A stretch of 64,000 nucleotides of DNA, from the NCBI GenBank assembly GCA_030068075.1, contig CM057837.1, forward strand, positions 20,863,691 to 20,927,690. The letters run 5' to 3'. The stretch is from Paguma larvata. Taxonomy: Eukaryota; Chordata; Mammalia; Carnivora; Viverridae. Positions 23,087-33,850 of the stretch are shown piece after piece (within the stretch, counting starts at the first letter, position 1; each line of letters begins with the position of its first letter). The position numbers were made by a program, and so were the translations under genes. The notes under the pieces were generated by a model, which was not told the origin of the DNA, made no database searches, and saw only the letters and a program-made list of their open reading frames with translations.

Positions 23087-23639
23087 TTTAAAATAACCCA
23101 GGCAGAGACATAGCGCTGGGTGTGATGTGCAGGCGAAGTTGCCAAAACCAGAGAAATTTTGTAAAAGCAAGTCCGGCTTTCTCCCCCCCCCCCACCTCCC
23201 CCTAATTATCTCCTTTGTCTATTTACCCGGGATTTCGTTCCCTGGTGCTGTGAAGCTTTTTGTGTTTTCTTTCTGTTTTTTTGGTTTTTTTTTAATGGAC
23301 TCAATACTTAACTCTGTGAGCTTTTCATTACCCGTTCGGAAATCGGGACTGGTTGTAATGTAAATTGTGTGACACATCTCTCTGCAGCCTCAGATTCTGC
23401 AACTTAAACCTCTGGCTGCTTATCTGCCTCCCACCACCTACCTGCGTTTTATGCACTGCACTTGGCATTCTCGATTGTTCCTTTCATATTAATTTCAATG
23501 GTGCCCGGAGGGTACCTCTCACATATAATAGGTTGCTTTGTGAGCAATTCCAGCAAGAGAACCATTCTGCCCAAACAGTGAGATGCTCTGGAATGTAAAA
23601 AAAGATACCCCTCAGTGTATCCTTCGCATTTCTCGTGTA
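23087..23639. other. Single-copy DNA
   Basis: Includes the C run at 23183-23193 and T-rich DNA near 23270-23295. No gene recognised. Confidence 0.5.
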
Positions 23640-24080
23640 CCACAGTATTCGGCCATTGTGTTGAAATGAAAATGAAGATGAATTATTTGTTTCCCCTCTC
23701 ACTTTAAAAGTGCTCCCACGGTTGCAGGTGAAATACTCTCAGCCATACAAAATAGTTAGAACTTGGAAGTTACCAGTTGGACATGGATGAATATTTATCT
23801 TGTACTTAAATTTGCAAATCATTAAGTGTCCCTTGTCCTGAGATCATTATTTTCATCATAATGGACTTCTGTTCCATTCACGCCGTTCCAGCTTTTGATT
23901 GACCGTTTGGAATATGACAGTTGTTTGTCGCATTTCATTTGGCTGCGGCTTCCCTTAGTTCATTTGCAATTGTCCCTCGAGCGTAGTTTGCTTTATGTGG
24001 TGTCTAAAGAAGCTTCCTCTGTCTTTTCAGAAGCCCTTGTCCTGATGGGAAAACTAAAAAGACTTTCTGAAAACTGGTGA
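23640..24080. promoter_or_regulatory. Candidate conserved non-coding block
   Basis: Repeat-free DNA with little CpG and enhancer-like cores (AATTTGCAAATCATTAAG near 23812, GATCATTATTTTCATCATAA near 23842, GTTCATTTGCAATTG near 23957). Judged from texture only. Confidence 0.25.
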
Positions 24081-24599
24081 TCTTTCTTTTTTAATGTATC
24101 GCCTTCGGTTGGCAGCGAAAGTGGGATGTTTCAGACTTTCAGAGATGCTGGGTTTGAGCTGCTCACTTGCAAATCCAGTCTGTTACGGCACGAGAGCCCG
24201 CTGGCGTCGCTGCCCTCATAGCGGGGGATTAAGAAAAGGCACTGGGAAAACCGAGCTTAAAATCAACAGTCCTGTTGTTTAAGTTGGGTCTTTCTTTGCA
24301 GAAAGCCTATATTACCATCTTACTCTGGAGTCTTTTATAAGTGTCAGCCTTTGCAGTGAATTTTAACCCCGGTGGCATCGTTGACCCCTGACTCCCTGGC
24401 TGCCCACCGTCCCCCCAGGTGTCCAAACACTGCTGATGCCTCCTCTGCCTCCACTCTAGGCCGACACGCCGACCCTCGCTGCCTCTGCTGGGCTGGCTGC
24501 CGCCTGCCTCTTCTACCCCGAAGCCGTGTCTGATTCCTCCCGTGCCCGCGGGGACTGGAGCGGTCGTCCCAAAGGATGCATGGCTTCACCTCCTACAAA
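24081..24599. other. Single-copy DNA
   Basis: CpG content rises toward 24480-24560. No gene or repeat recognised. Confidence 0.45.
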
Positions 24600-25415
24600 G
24601 CTGACCACACTCCCTAGGACATCTGCTTCGGTCTTCTGCGGTTGGGCGCTAAGATTCTCTCCCACTTATTTCATACACTCCTTGCCAAAAAGTCACCTCA
24701 GGCAAGCATCTTTATTCCCTGTCCTACAAAAATGCCTTTCTCTTTCCTTCTTTTTTTCTTTTTTTAAGTTTACTTATTTATTTTGAGAAAGAGCAAGCAC
24801 ATGAGCTGAATAGGGGCAGAGAGAGAAAGCAGAGAATCTTAAGCAGGCTCCACACTGCCAGCATGGAGTCTGATGCGGGGCTCGAACTCACGAACCGTGA
24901 GATCATGACCTGAGCCGAGATTAAGAGTCAGACGCTCAACCAACGGAGCTCCCCAGGCGCCCCACCTTTCTCTTTCTTATCACTATCTCTCGCCAGCAGT
25001 GGATCGTTCTTCGTGAAAATCCTGTGGAAATTCAAACGCAACCTTCTTCGTGAGCCTTCCCCGACTACCATAGCTGAAAGGAAACCTCCTCCTTTGAAAT
25101 CTATGGGTCACTTGTTCTTACTACTTGCTTTACTGAGTTCAGGTCTCCCTTCCAATGGCCTTGCCTCAGAAAAGCTTCCCCTTTTAAAATAGCACCCCAG
25201 CCATCCTCTGCCCCCTTACCCTGTTTAATCTTCGTCTCTTGATCTTCTTTCTTCCTAAGACTACATCTATTGACTTATCTGCCTATTGTCTGTTTTCCCA
25301 CTAAAGTGTAAGCTTCATGAAGGGAGGGATCGTGTCTGTCTCGTTCACCACTTCACCTCCCAGCAACTCGAACAGGCTCTCACTATATACTTTTGAATAA
25401 ATGTTTTGGGATCCT
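24600..25415 (+). mobile_element. L2 LINE 3' end split by a SINE
   Basis: Plus-strand L2 landmarks on both sides of the SINE at 24752-24964: GAGCCTTCCCCGACTACCAT, CTTACCCTGTTTAATCTTCG, AAAGTGTAAGCTTCATGAAG, GGGAGGGATCGTGTCTGTCT and a final TTGAATAAATG. This is the classic L2 3' UTR order. Non-coding. Confidence 0.8.
24752..24964 (-). mobile_element. Feliform tRNA-Lys SINE (SINEC)
   Basis: Minus-strand full-length copy. The target duplication is CCTTTCTCTTTCCTT (24735-24749) against CCTTTCTCTTTCTTA (from 24965), two differences. The host is the L2. Confidence 0.95.
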
Positions 25416-25549
25416 TGCCTTCTTTGTGAGTGTTAGTTATCTCAACTCTGAACTGTGACAGCATCTTGTTTCTTGACTTCCTTGAGGGCGATGATATTGT
25501 CTTACCACTGGTGCCTTCTACCTCCTTTCCTCTCTCTACCATCCCATCT

Positions 25550-25605
25550 CAAAAACAAAAAAACAAAAAACAACAAAAACCAAAACAAAACAAACAAACA
25601 AACAA
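25550..25605. repeat. (CAAA)n-like A-rich tract
   Basis: Irregular CAAAA/CAAA units ending in three clean CAAA repeats. No SINE body precedes it. Confidence 0.9.
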
Positions 25606-25872
25606 TCCCATAGAGAACCATGCAAATAGTGGGCTCAGTGCCTTGCACGTGGTGGATATTGAATAAAAAGTTGTCATAAAAGTTCTTTCAAAAGAATATT
25701 GATCAGACTTTTGCCTTGGCCAAGGTGAAGAAACAGGTTTTACAGATTTAGTATTCTACCAGAAACATCTAAAGAGCAAGACAAACTCTATGAAACAATG
25801 GTTCTTAAGACATTTCTCATCAAGCAACAAAAGAAAAAGATTCTTGAGTGGTGGGGAACTAATAGATGAGAC

Positions 25873-26088
25873 CTTTTTTTTAAAATAAAGTTTATTTATT
25901 TACTTAGAGAGAAAGGGAAGGTGTGAGCAAGGGAGAGGCAGAGAGGAGGAGAGAGAGAGGATCTCAAGCAGGCTTTGCACTGTCAGCACGGCGCCAGACC
26001 TGGGGCTTGATCCCATGGACTGCGAGGTCATGATCTGAGCCAAAACCAAGAGTCAGACACTTAACCAACTGAGCCATGCAGGCACCCC
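25873..26088 (-). mobile_element. Feliform tRNA-Lys SINE (SINEC)
   Basis: Minus-strand full-length copy, somewhat diverged in the B box region. Target duplication at least AGATGAG (25864-25870 and 26090-26096). The host is the L1M/HAL1 5' region. Confidence 0.94.
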
Positions 26089-26828
26089 AAGATGAGTCTT
26101 ATAATTGCGCCAGTTTTCTGCCTGGAGAAAGTTTCCAGGCCATGGTGCTGGAACAGGAAATGCAGACAGAGCCCAGTGGACTGGACCCCTGAGTCGGAGA
26201 GAGAGAGCAGGGAGTCCTGGGACACCAAGGCAGCTGAGAGATAAGAAAGAAGAATACTGTAGAGGAGAGAGCTCTGGAGAGCTGCAGAAGGTCCAGGTAA
26301 GTACTCATTTGCATGCTTATTAGCATATCCGTATGAGGAAATTACTAAAGACAAAAGAAAATTGCCCAAAAGGATTGGAGAGAATAGCGCCTGAATTCAC
26401 GTAGGGCAGAGAATAGCACCTATTTGTAATGGCTAGCGTGGAAAACCTCATAATTCATGAAGTATTAGATTACTATGAAGGCTCTTGGCTCAGTGATGGG
26501 GTTATTAACCCTAAACTAAGCCCTTTTCTGGTTCCACCTAACAAAGCTTAAAAGCAAGACCAAAAAGATCAAATGGTCTCTAAATAATTGAATCCCAGAT
26601 CAAAGCTCAATAATATTTTGGGGGAATGAATAACCAATAAAGAATTCCCAGGCATACAGAGCAGCAGACAACCAATCAATTGAAACTCACCAAGACGTGA
26701 CAGTGATGATAAAATCAATAGACAAGGATTAAAACAATTAGTATGACTGTATTCTATACTCCATATTGAGAAGCTAGGAAAAAGGTGAATGTGTTACAGG
26801 CATGGGAGATATAAAAAAGAACACAAGT

Positions 26829-27055
26829 GGACGCCTGGGTGGCTCACTTGGTTAAGTGTCCAACTCTTGATTTCAGCTCAGGTCATGATCTCACGGTTTG
26901 TGAGTTCGAGCCCTGCATTGGGCTCTGTGCTGATGGTATGGAGCCTGCTTGGGATTCTCTCTCTGTCTCTATCTCTCTCTCTTATCTCTCTGCCCCTCTC
27001 CTGCTTGTATGCTGTCTCACTCTCAAAATAAATAAATAAAACTTTTAAAAAAATT
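26829..27055 (+). mobile_element. Feliform tRNA-Lys SINE (SINEC)
   Basis: Plus-strand copy lacking the first few head bases: it starts GGACGCCTGGGTGGCTCACT. B box GTTCGAGCCCT, body, CT tract and AATAAATAAATAAA tail are present. No clear target duplication. The host is ORF1-like sequence. Confidence 0.95.
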
Positions 27056-27468
27056 GCTAAAAAAAAAGGATGCAAATCAAACTCCTAGGATTGAAAACTA
27101 TGCTCCTCAAGATTTAAAAATAGAGTAAATGGGATTAATGGCAGATCAGACATTTCGAAGGAAAAGAAGAGTGAACTTGAAGATACAGCAGTAGAAAGCG
27201 ATCCAAGATGAAGCACGAGAGAGAAAACAATGACCAAAAAATGAATAGAGCATCAACGAGCTGCCCCTCGAGGGGCCTAATTTACCTATTGGAGTTTCTA
27301 AAGGAGAGGAAAGACCAAGAAAGGAAAAATAGCCAGAATCTTTCCAAATTTGATGGAAACTATAAGTCCATAGATAGAAAAAGCTCAACAAACACAAACT
27401 AAAGAAACGTAGGACTACACCAATGCACATCATCATTCAATCGCTTAAAAACAAACGAAAAGCAGGAT

Positions 27469-27710
27469 GCCTGGGGGGCTCAGTCAGTTGAGCGTCCGAC
27501 TCTTGGTTTCAGCTCAGGTCAGTTGGTTGAGAGTCCAACTCTTGGTTTCAGCTCCCGGTTTTTGAGATCGAGCCCCATGTTGGGCTCCCTGCCGACAGCA
27601 CGGAACCTGCTTGGGATTCTCTCTCTCTCGGTCCCTCCCCAACTCAAATGTGTGCAAACACACGCACGTGTGTTTCCCTCTCAAAATAAATCCGTACACT
27701 TAAAAAAGAA
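27469..27710 (+). mobile_element. SINEC with duplicated tRNA-like segment
   Basis: Plus-strand SINE. Positions 27481-27519 (39 bp, the A-box side of the head) are followed by a second, diverged copy at 27520-27559 (40 bp), so CTCTTGGTTTCAGCTC occurs twice. The body then continues with an altered B box (GATCGAGCCCC) and a short CT tract. The shared CTTGGTTTCAGCTC indicates the 'CTCTTGGTTTCAGCTC' head type also seen at 15008 and 26829. Confidence 0.93.
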
Positions 27711-28379
27711 AGAACCAGCGATAAGAAAAAAATCTTAATAAGAAATAGAGAAAAAAGACCTCACATACATATGAAGAAAGAAAAAAGAAAAAAGAAATTT
27801 CAGCCTATAAACCTTTACCTACCAAAACGCCTTTCAAAATGAAGGCAATACACAGATATGCAGACGAAAGCTGAAACGACTCAGCAGGAGCAGACAAGAA
27901 CAATAACAAATATTAAAAGAAGTCTTTCAGGCAGAAGAGAATTGCTACAAGATGGAAAGATGGGTTTACACGAAGAAACAAAGAACACCGGAAATGGTAA
28001 CTACACAGATGAATGTAAAGGTGTTTTTTGCTTTGCTTTGTTTTTTTTACTATTTTAGTGTCTTTAAAAGATAATCAACAATTTAAACAAAAACTAACAC
28101 AACATTATGGGGCTTATAATATTTGCAGAAGTGAAATGTGTGACGGCAGTAGCACAAAGACCCAGAGGAATGAAGGTTCCGACTGTAGGTTATGTATGTC
28201 TAATATAAACCTTAAAGCAAATACTAAAATAACAAAATAAAGAGTCATAGCTAATAAATCAACGAAATAGATAAAATAGAATTTGAAAACAGAATTAATT
28301 CATCCTAAGAAGGCATAAAAAGAGGAAAGAGAGAACCAAGAATTGTTGGAATGGCAACGACACCATCAAGATCGTTGGG

Positions 28380-30029
28380 TTAGATTGTGAACGGCAGAGC
28401 GAGGATCTCGGCAAATCCTCTCCCTAAAAGAAACAGCACACGACTAGACAAAATGGTCAAAAGGAATCATTCTGGGACTCTAGAAATGGAGCAAAGGCAA
28501 ACAACAGATTGAGAAATAGTCATTCAGAAAAACTGTTGAACTGGGCAGGAACCATGGGAGCTTGTGGATTTTAGCCAAGGGTGGCTGCCTTCCTCCCCTG
28601 CCGGCTCCAGGGTTCAGTGCTTCTCCCCGGGTGTGGCCCAGAGGCAGACTTCACTGGGGGTAGATTGCAGAAAAATCTGTGCTTAAGAAAGAAAACTCTT
28701 TAGGCTGAAAAGAAACAACAGGCTGTAACTCAAATCTGCACAAAGGAATAGAGCAGACCAGTAAGGTCATTACGTAGGTAATTATAAAAGTATAAATATA
28801 TGCTTTCTTCTGGTAATGGATTTAAAAGACAATTACATGAACAATAATTATAAAACTGTAATATCGAGCTGATAACATGTAAATATATGACATACATGAC
28901 AATAATAGCACCATGGTGGGGGTAGGGAAGGCAAGTATATTGGAATAAAGAAACGACCCCAAATGGTAACTCTAATCTATAGGAAGAAATGAGAATACCA
29001 ACATGATAAAGGTGTAGGTTAATGGAAAAGATTCCACACATACACTTTTCTTCTTTCTTCTTCTAACTTCTTTGAAAGACATAAGATTGTAAAAAGCAAT
29101 GCCTACAAAACCGTATTGTTGAATCTGTAACATACATAGATGAAATGTACATGCCAACCACCACCCAGAGAAGGGAGGAGGTACGGTGCTATACTGGAGA
29201 AAAGTGTCTCCGTTCTCATGAATTAAGTCGGCATTAATCTAAAGTAGATTATTATAAATTAATATGTACATAGCGATCCTCAGAGCAACCACCAAGAAAA
29301 TCACTCATAATAATTTTTAAAAAACCCAACAAAGGAATTATTATGGAATACTAAGAAATATCTACTTACTCTAAAAGAATGCAGTAAAGAAGGATCAGAT
29401 GAGCCAAAAAACCCGTGAAACATAGAAAACAGCAAAATGGTGGATGTGTGACTGGATTAAAAAACGACCACCCTACTCTATGCGTCTTTCTGCTCTTCAA
29501 AAGATAATAGTAAGAGAATGGAAAGATGAACTACAGAATTGGAAAAAATATTTGCGAATCACGTGTGACTAAAATTTAAAAGACTGACCAAGAAGGTGTT
29601 TGGAGAGAATGAGGAGCAAACCGGAGCTCTCGCCGCTGTGGGAGGGGGCGTGTGACATGGTGCAACCAGGTAAGGAGCAGCTCGGCGGTTTCTCACAAAG
29701 GGAAGCGTACACCTACATATGGCTCAGCCTTTGCACGGCTGTGTATTTATCCAAGTGAAGTGAAAGCTTAAATCTGCACAAAGACTTGTACACAAAGCTT
29801 ACAGCTTTATTTGTAACAGACCCAGCTTGGAAACCACACAGCATCGACAGGTGAAGTAAGCTGAGGTACGTCCTCACCGTAGGCTACGACTCAGAGAGAA
29901 AAGGAATAAATTACTGATACATGTGACAACATGGACGAATCTTAAAATAATTATGCTGAGTTAAAGAATCAAACAAAAATAAAGAAAGAAAGAGAAAGAA
30001 AGGAAGGAAGGAAGGAAGGAAGGAAGGAA

Positions 30030-30083
<54 letters not shown>

Positions 30084-30238
30084 AAAGAAGTGGAAGAGAA
30101 AAGAAGGAAGGAAAGAAGGAAGGAGGGAAGGAAGGAAGGAAAGAAGGAAGGAAGGAAGGAAAGAGAAAAAAGAAGTGGAAGAAAAGAGAGAAAAGAAGGA
30201 AGGACGGAAGGAAGGAAGGAAAGAAGGAAGAAAGAAAG

Positions 30239-30297
<59 letters not shown>

Positions 30298-30714
30298 AAA
30301 AGAAAGAAAGAAAGAAAGAAGTGGAAGAGAGAAAAGAAGGAAGGAGGGAAAGAAAGAGAAAGAAAAGAAGTGGAAGAAAAGAGAGAGAAGAAGGAAGGAC
30401 AGAAGGAAGAAAAATGAGTGCATGCTGATTCCAATTATGTGAAATTCTACAAAACGCATACTAATCTATACTGACAGAAGCGGATCAGTGGGGACCTGGG
30501 GAATTGGGGGGACAGGGGGTGGGTAGTATGGGCTGTGGAGAGCGGAGGGAGAAAGGGATTATAAAGAGGCATGAGGACAGTTGGGGGGTGATGGATACGT
30601 TCATTATCTTAATTGTGATGAGACTTCACAAGTGTATACATACACGGCAAAATGCATCAACCTGTGCCCTTTGTGCAATTCGTCGTATGTCCATTATATC
30701 TCAATAAAGTTTTT
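28380..30714 (+). mobile_element. L1M with ORF1 and most of ORF2 missing
   Basis: Segments of one L1M in correct order: 5' UTR-like (CAACAGATTGAGAAATAGTC near 28502), ORF1 end and inter-ORF region (28690-29440, with CAATAATTATAAAACTGTAA near 28842), ORF2 start (GGATTAAAAAACGACCACCC near 29455), then ORF2 C-terminal sequence (GTAACAGACCCAGCTTGGAA near 29813) and 3' end (TCTCAATAAAGTTTTTTAAT near 30699). Most of ORF1 and the middle of ORF2 are absent. The purine tract 29983-30414 interrupts it. Confidence 0.6.
29983..30414. repeat. Long purine-only tract, (GAAA)n/(GGAA)n
   Basis: About 430 bp with only A and G on the plus strand, apart from four T (in GAAGTGGAAG) and two C (GGAC). GAAA and GGAA blocks alternate, and the motif AAGTGGAAGA recurs at four places (TGG at 30091, 30175, 30322 and 30371), pointing to internal duplication. 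The Lys/Glu/Arg-rich and Phe/Ser/Leu-rich open frames through it are artefacts. It seems to have grown from the AAATAAAGAAAG of the host L1M. Confidence 0.97.
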
Positions 30715-30934
30715 TAATGGAATTTTTAAAAATTTTTGTAATGTTTATTTATTTGAGAGAGTGAGAGCATGTGTGGGGGAGGTGCAGAGAGAGGGGGAGA
30801 CCCAGAATCTGAAGCAGGCTCCAGGCTCGGAGCTGTCAGCACAGAGCCTGATGCAGGGCTTGAACCCATGAACCATGAGATCATGACCTGAGTCAAAGTC
30901 GGCCACTTAACCGACTGAGCCACCCAGGTACCTG
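30715..30934 (-). mobile_element. Feliform tRNA-Lys SINE (SINEC)
   Basis: Minus-strand full-length copy with a perfect 14-bp target duplication, TCAATAAAGTTTTT (30701-30714 and 30935-30948). The target is the poly-A signal end of the L1M. Confidence 0.97.
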
Positions 30935-30948
30935 TCAATAAAGTTTTT

Positions 30949-31919
30949 GTAAAGGACACTAATCAATGAAGTATGCTACCCCTGCTTACCTAAACCTGAC
31001 CTCCTTCCCCCAAAGTATTAACCTACAGGTATGTAACTATCCCACAATTGCTCCTTGAACTTGTGCACGAGCAGAAGAATGAATAAAATTCGGCCAGTTA
31101 CCAGCCTGTTCTACGTCCTAACATAAACTCCTCAGTATGTTCATTTCCCTCTGGAAAGTGGGAACGCGAAGTGTATTCCTCCAGGATGATTTTCTTGTGC
31201 GGCTGGACATTGATCCCAATTCCAGAACACTTAAAGAATATGGAACACTAAGTAGCTTTAAAATTTATGGCTCTCAGATTTGTAGCAAACACAATGTGGG
31301 TGTCGCACTCAGTAATTAGGGCTATTCGTTTTGCTCTATGAAGGTATCCAAGAATTGCTTCTGTCTTCAAACCTATTTCTTAAATCAATAAATTGATATC
31401 TCTTAGACTACAGTTCACATAAAATTAATCCAGATGATTTGTGCTTTTTATAATATTGCTGGAGTTACCTGTCAGAATTTAAGGCTCCCGTCCAGATATT
31501 CTCCTAAAAGTAACTAATTATGATGGTTCTAAAAACTAAAACTATAGGACAAATAACTAGTGAGCCCATGAAATATTTATAAACCTTTATTGTGGGTCTT
31601 TCTAACTAGATTCTAATGCACATTGTGCTACATTTATCCAGCTTTTTCCAGATATTGGGTTCCTGCCCTTTAAAGAGTAATAGACGATTTGTGTCCAAGG
31701 TGATTTATGCAGCAGCTATTAAGTAATCAATAGCGTTTCACTTTCTCAAACAGTTCCTAAGCTTAGTTAGTTTCATAAAGCATCACTTTGCTGTTAAAAA
31801 AGCAGCATCTTCCTAGATCAGAATTAACTTGCATCGAAAGTTCTACTCATCAGTGCCCTGCTGATGGTTACACTGAAACCGAGGGGACCGATAAGGGGCA
31901 GTATACATTTGGAAAAAAA
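30949..31919. other. Single-copy AT-rich DNA
   Basis: Repeat-free, low in CpG, with no coding signal. Positions 31690-31800 have an enhancer-like texture (GCAGCTATTAAGTAATCAAT) but nothing decisive. Confidence 0.5.
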
Positions 31920-32140
31920 GCGAGAGCCTTGAACCCATGATCTGGGTTCAAATTCCGGCTCCTCTCCTCCTGACTTCGGCACATTCCTCTCTGGTTTCCT
32001 CATCGGTACAGAAAATGGATGTAGCTTATAAATACCTTGCAAAGTCCTTGTTAGGACAGAGTAAGGTAATCATTTTATAAGGCTTAGCACATAGTAGGCA
32101 CTCAAGAAATAAACAAATATTAGCTGATTTACTTATTTTC
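31920..32140 (+). mobile_element. MIR SINE remnant
   Basis: Plus-strand MIR order: TCTGGGTTCAAATTCCGGCT, CTGGTTTCCTCATCGGTACA, GCTTAGCACATAGTAGGCAC and TCAAGAAATAAACAAATATT. It spans most of the element, including the tRNA-like part. Confidence 0.8.
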
Positions 32141-32164
32141 ACAGACTCTTCCATTTTCACTTAG

Positions 32165-32325
32165 ACTGAGTCCAAATCTTAGCCCTGCCACTTGCAGCCG
32201 TGACCTTGGGTAAGCTGGGCTTCGGTTGCAGTATCTGGAAAATGGGAATAGTAACCTTGTTGTGGGATCGACAGTAGGTAATTTACATGGAAGAGTTCTG
32301 TCAGTTGCAGAGTGTATGTAAATAG
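32165..32325 (+). mobile_element. MIR SINE remnant
   Basis: A second MIR immediately downstream: GAGTCCAAATCTTAGCCCTG, CCGTGACCTTGGGTAAGCTG, TATCTGGAAAATGGGAATAG, then decay. The two MIRs are tandem by chance. Confidence 0.75.
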
Positions 32326-33209
32326 AAGGTGGCCTTTATCTCTCGAAGCTTGGCCAGGCACAGGATTTGGTGGAGACGGGGAAGGATTGTAACTAAATGT
32401 CAGCACCCCCTCGGGGTGGGATTATACGCTGCGGGGACAGACTTACATAAAAATTTTCACCGAAGCCGCGTGAATCCCTCGACTTGGGTCTGGTTCTGTG
32501 CTCCGTCCTGGGACCTTGTGCTGAACAAGCCAGACAAGCTCTTACTCTGGCAAAGCAAGGCTTCGAGAGCCTGGAGGGGGGGTGGTCAAATCCATTCCCA
32601 AGGTCCGTTAGTTCTGCTTCTAGATTGCCCTTAGCCCACTATCATCTCCGTCCACTCCACACCCCTAGTCAAGCTACCTTCACTGCATGTCTGCTACTCA
32701 TCACATACGTGGTGCTTGGCGCACATTTGAAATACCGTTTGTGAATAACATGGAGCAAATTAAAAGGCTGTGTCTTTACTCTCAGATCCGAAGTTTGTTT
32801 TTTTTCCTTATCTCTCCTGTAGTACTGGTTTGGTAGCAAAGGGAGCCTCTAAGATTTTTGCTGCAGAGAATTCGTTGAGATTGTATTTTCAGCAGCATTC
32901 ATATTTAGTTTTTGTGACTGCTTTATGGATGTTTGAAGAGAATGTTTATTCTCTATTTTGGTTGAGGAAATTCTATATAGCGATTAGATTGAGCTTATAA
33001 ATCGTGCTATCCCAGTATTCCATGGCCTCACTTTTCTTTTGGTCTATTTGATCCGTAGGTTTTCGAGAAGCGTCTCCCGTGGCCATGATTTCTTCCACTC
33101 TCATTTCTCCATGAATCCTATCCCCTCTGCTTCCTTGTATCCAGGAAACCACGAAAATTTCTTTGTCTCCACAGTGTTATAATGTCGATATTAAAAAAAA
33201 AAAATTCCT
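32326..33209. other. Single-copy DNA
   Basis: No gene or confident repeat. An A run (33193-33204) borders the next SINE. Confidence 0.5.
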
Positions 33210-33395
33210 GGGGCACCTGTGTGGCTCAATTGGTTGAGCATCGACTCTTGATTTCAGCTCAGGTCACGATCTCATGGTTCGTGAGTTCGAGCCCCACACT
33301 GGGCTCCACACTGTCGGTGTTTGGGATTCTCTCTCTCCCTCTCTCTCTCTCTCTCTGCCCTTCCCCCCTCAAACTAAATAAATAACCTTTAAAAA
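33210..33395 (+). mobile_element. SINEC with shortened body
   Basis: Plus-strand copy with head GGGGCACCTGTGTGGCTCAA and B box GTTCGAGCCCC. The block after the tRNA region is shortened (CTCCACACTGTCGGTGTTTG) and followed by a long pure CT tract. No clear target duplication. Confidence 0.94.
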
Positions 33396-33669
33396 GTTAT
33401 TTGAAAAAAGTGTTCTACTGTCCAGGGCTTGGATGTAGGAGGAAGGAGAGATGCATAACACCCAACCTAAATTAGCCTGCTCATGTGTTACTATTCTATG
33501 TGTCCAAAAATTCACATTCTAGAAAGTGCTTGCATTGGGGGGCACAAAGGTCTGCACAAGAATTCCAGCGGTGCTGCCTTCACGGCAGGTCGGCTGTGCA
33601 CACAGGCGCTGTGCCGAAGGCTCCCCCGGGAACTAGAGTGGGGTTCTTATCCAAAGTCTCCATTGACCT

Positions 33670-33850
33670 TCTATGTTACTTAGCGAGGTATTTCACTTCC
33701 TCTGCTCAGTTTCCTGATCTGTAAAGCGGGGATAATCACAGGGAGGGCCTTCTAGGGTTGTTGAAGGATTCGGTGAAATAATAAAGCACTCGGAAGAGAT
33801 CCAACACGGTAGAACCCCTCAGCAACTATTCCGTGGAGGTAGTCCCAGCC
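33670..33850 (+). mobile_element. MIR SINE remnant
   Basis: CAGTTTCCTGATCTGTAAAG, GCGGGGATAATCACAGGGAG, TCTAGGGTTGTTGAAGGATT and GGTGAAATAATAAAGCACTC follow the MIR core on the plus strand. A short L2/MIR-like end (AATTAGGCACTTAATAGATA) lies at 33958-33977. Confidence 0.78.

Larger units (their letters stand above)
25700..28320 (+). mobile_element. L1M/HAL1-like element: 5' region, ORF1 and downstream sequence
   Basis: With three SINEs removed, the order is that of an L1M 5' region (AGATTTAGTATTCTACCAGA near 25744; GCCAGTTTTCTGCCTGGAGA near 26109; GTGGAAAACCTCATAATTCA near 26439), ORF1-derived sequence (about 26730-27950, with AATTTGATGGAAACTATAAG near 27345 and TTTCAGGCAGAAGAGAATTG near 27926), and directly afterwards a non-coding region (GAACACCGGAAATGGTAACT near 27983). 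ORF1 followed by no ORF2 is the structure of HAL1 (half-LINE); an ordinary L1M cut off before ORF2 would look similar. Frames are destroyed. Confidence 0.65.

Noticed and set aside
29911..30459. 182-residue Phe/Ser/Leu-rich frame and Lys/Glu/Arg-rich frames
   Set aside because: They are translations of the purine tract on either strand.
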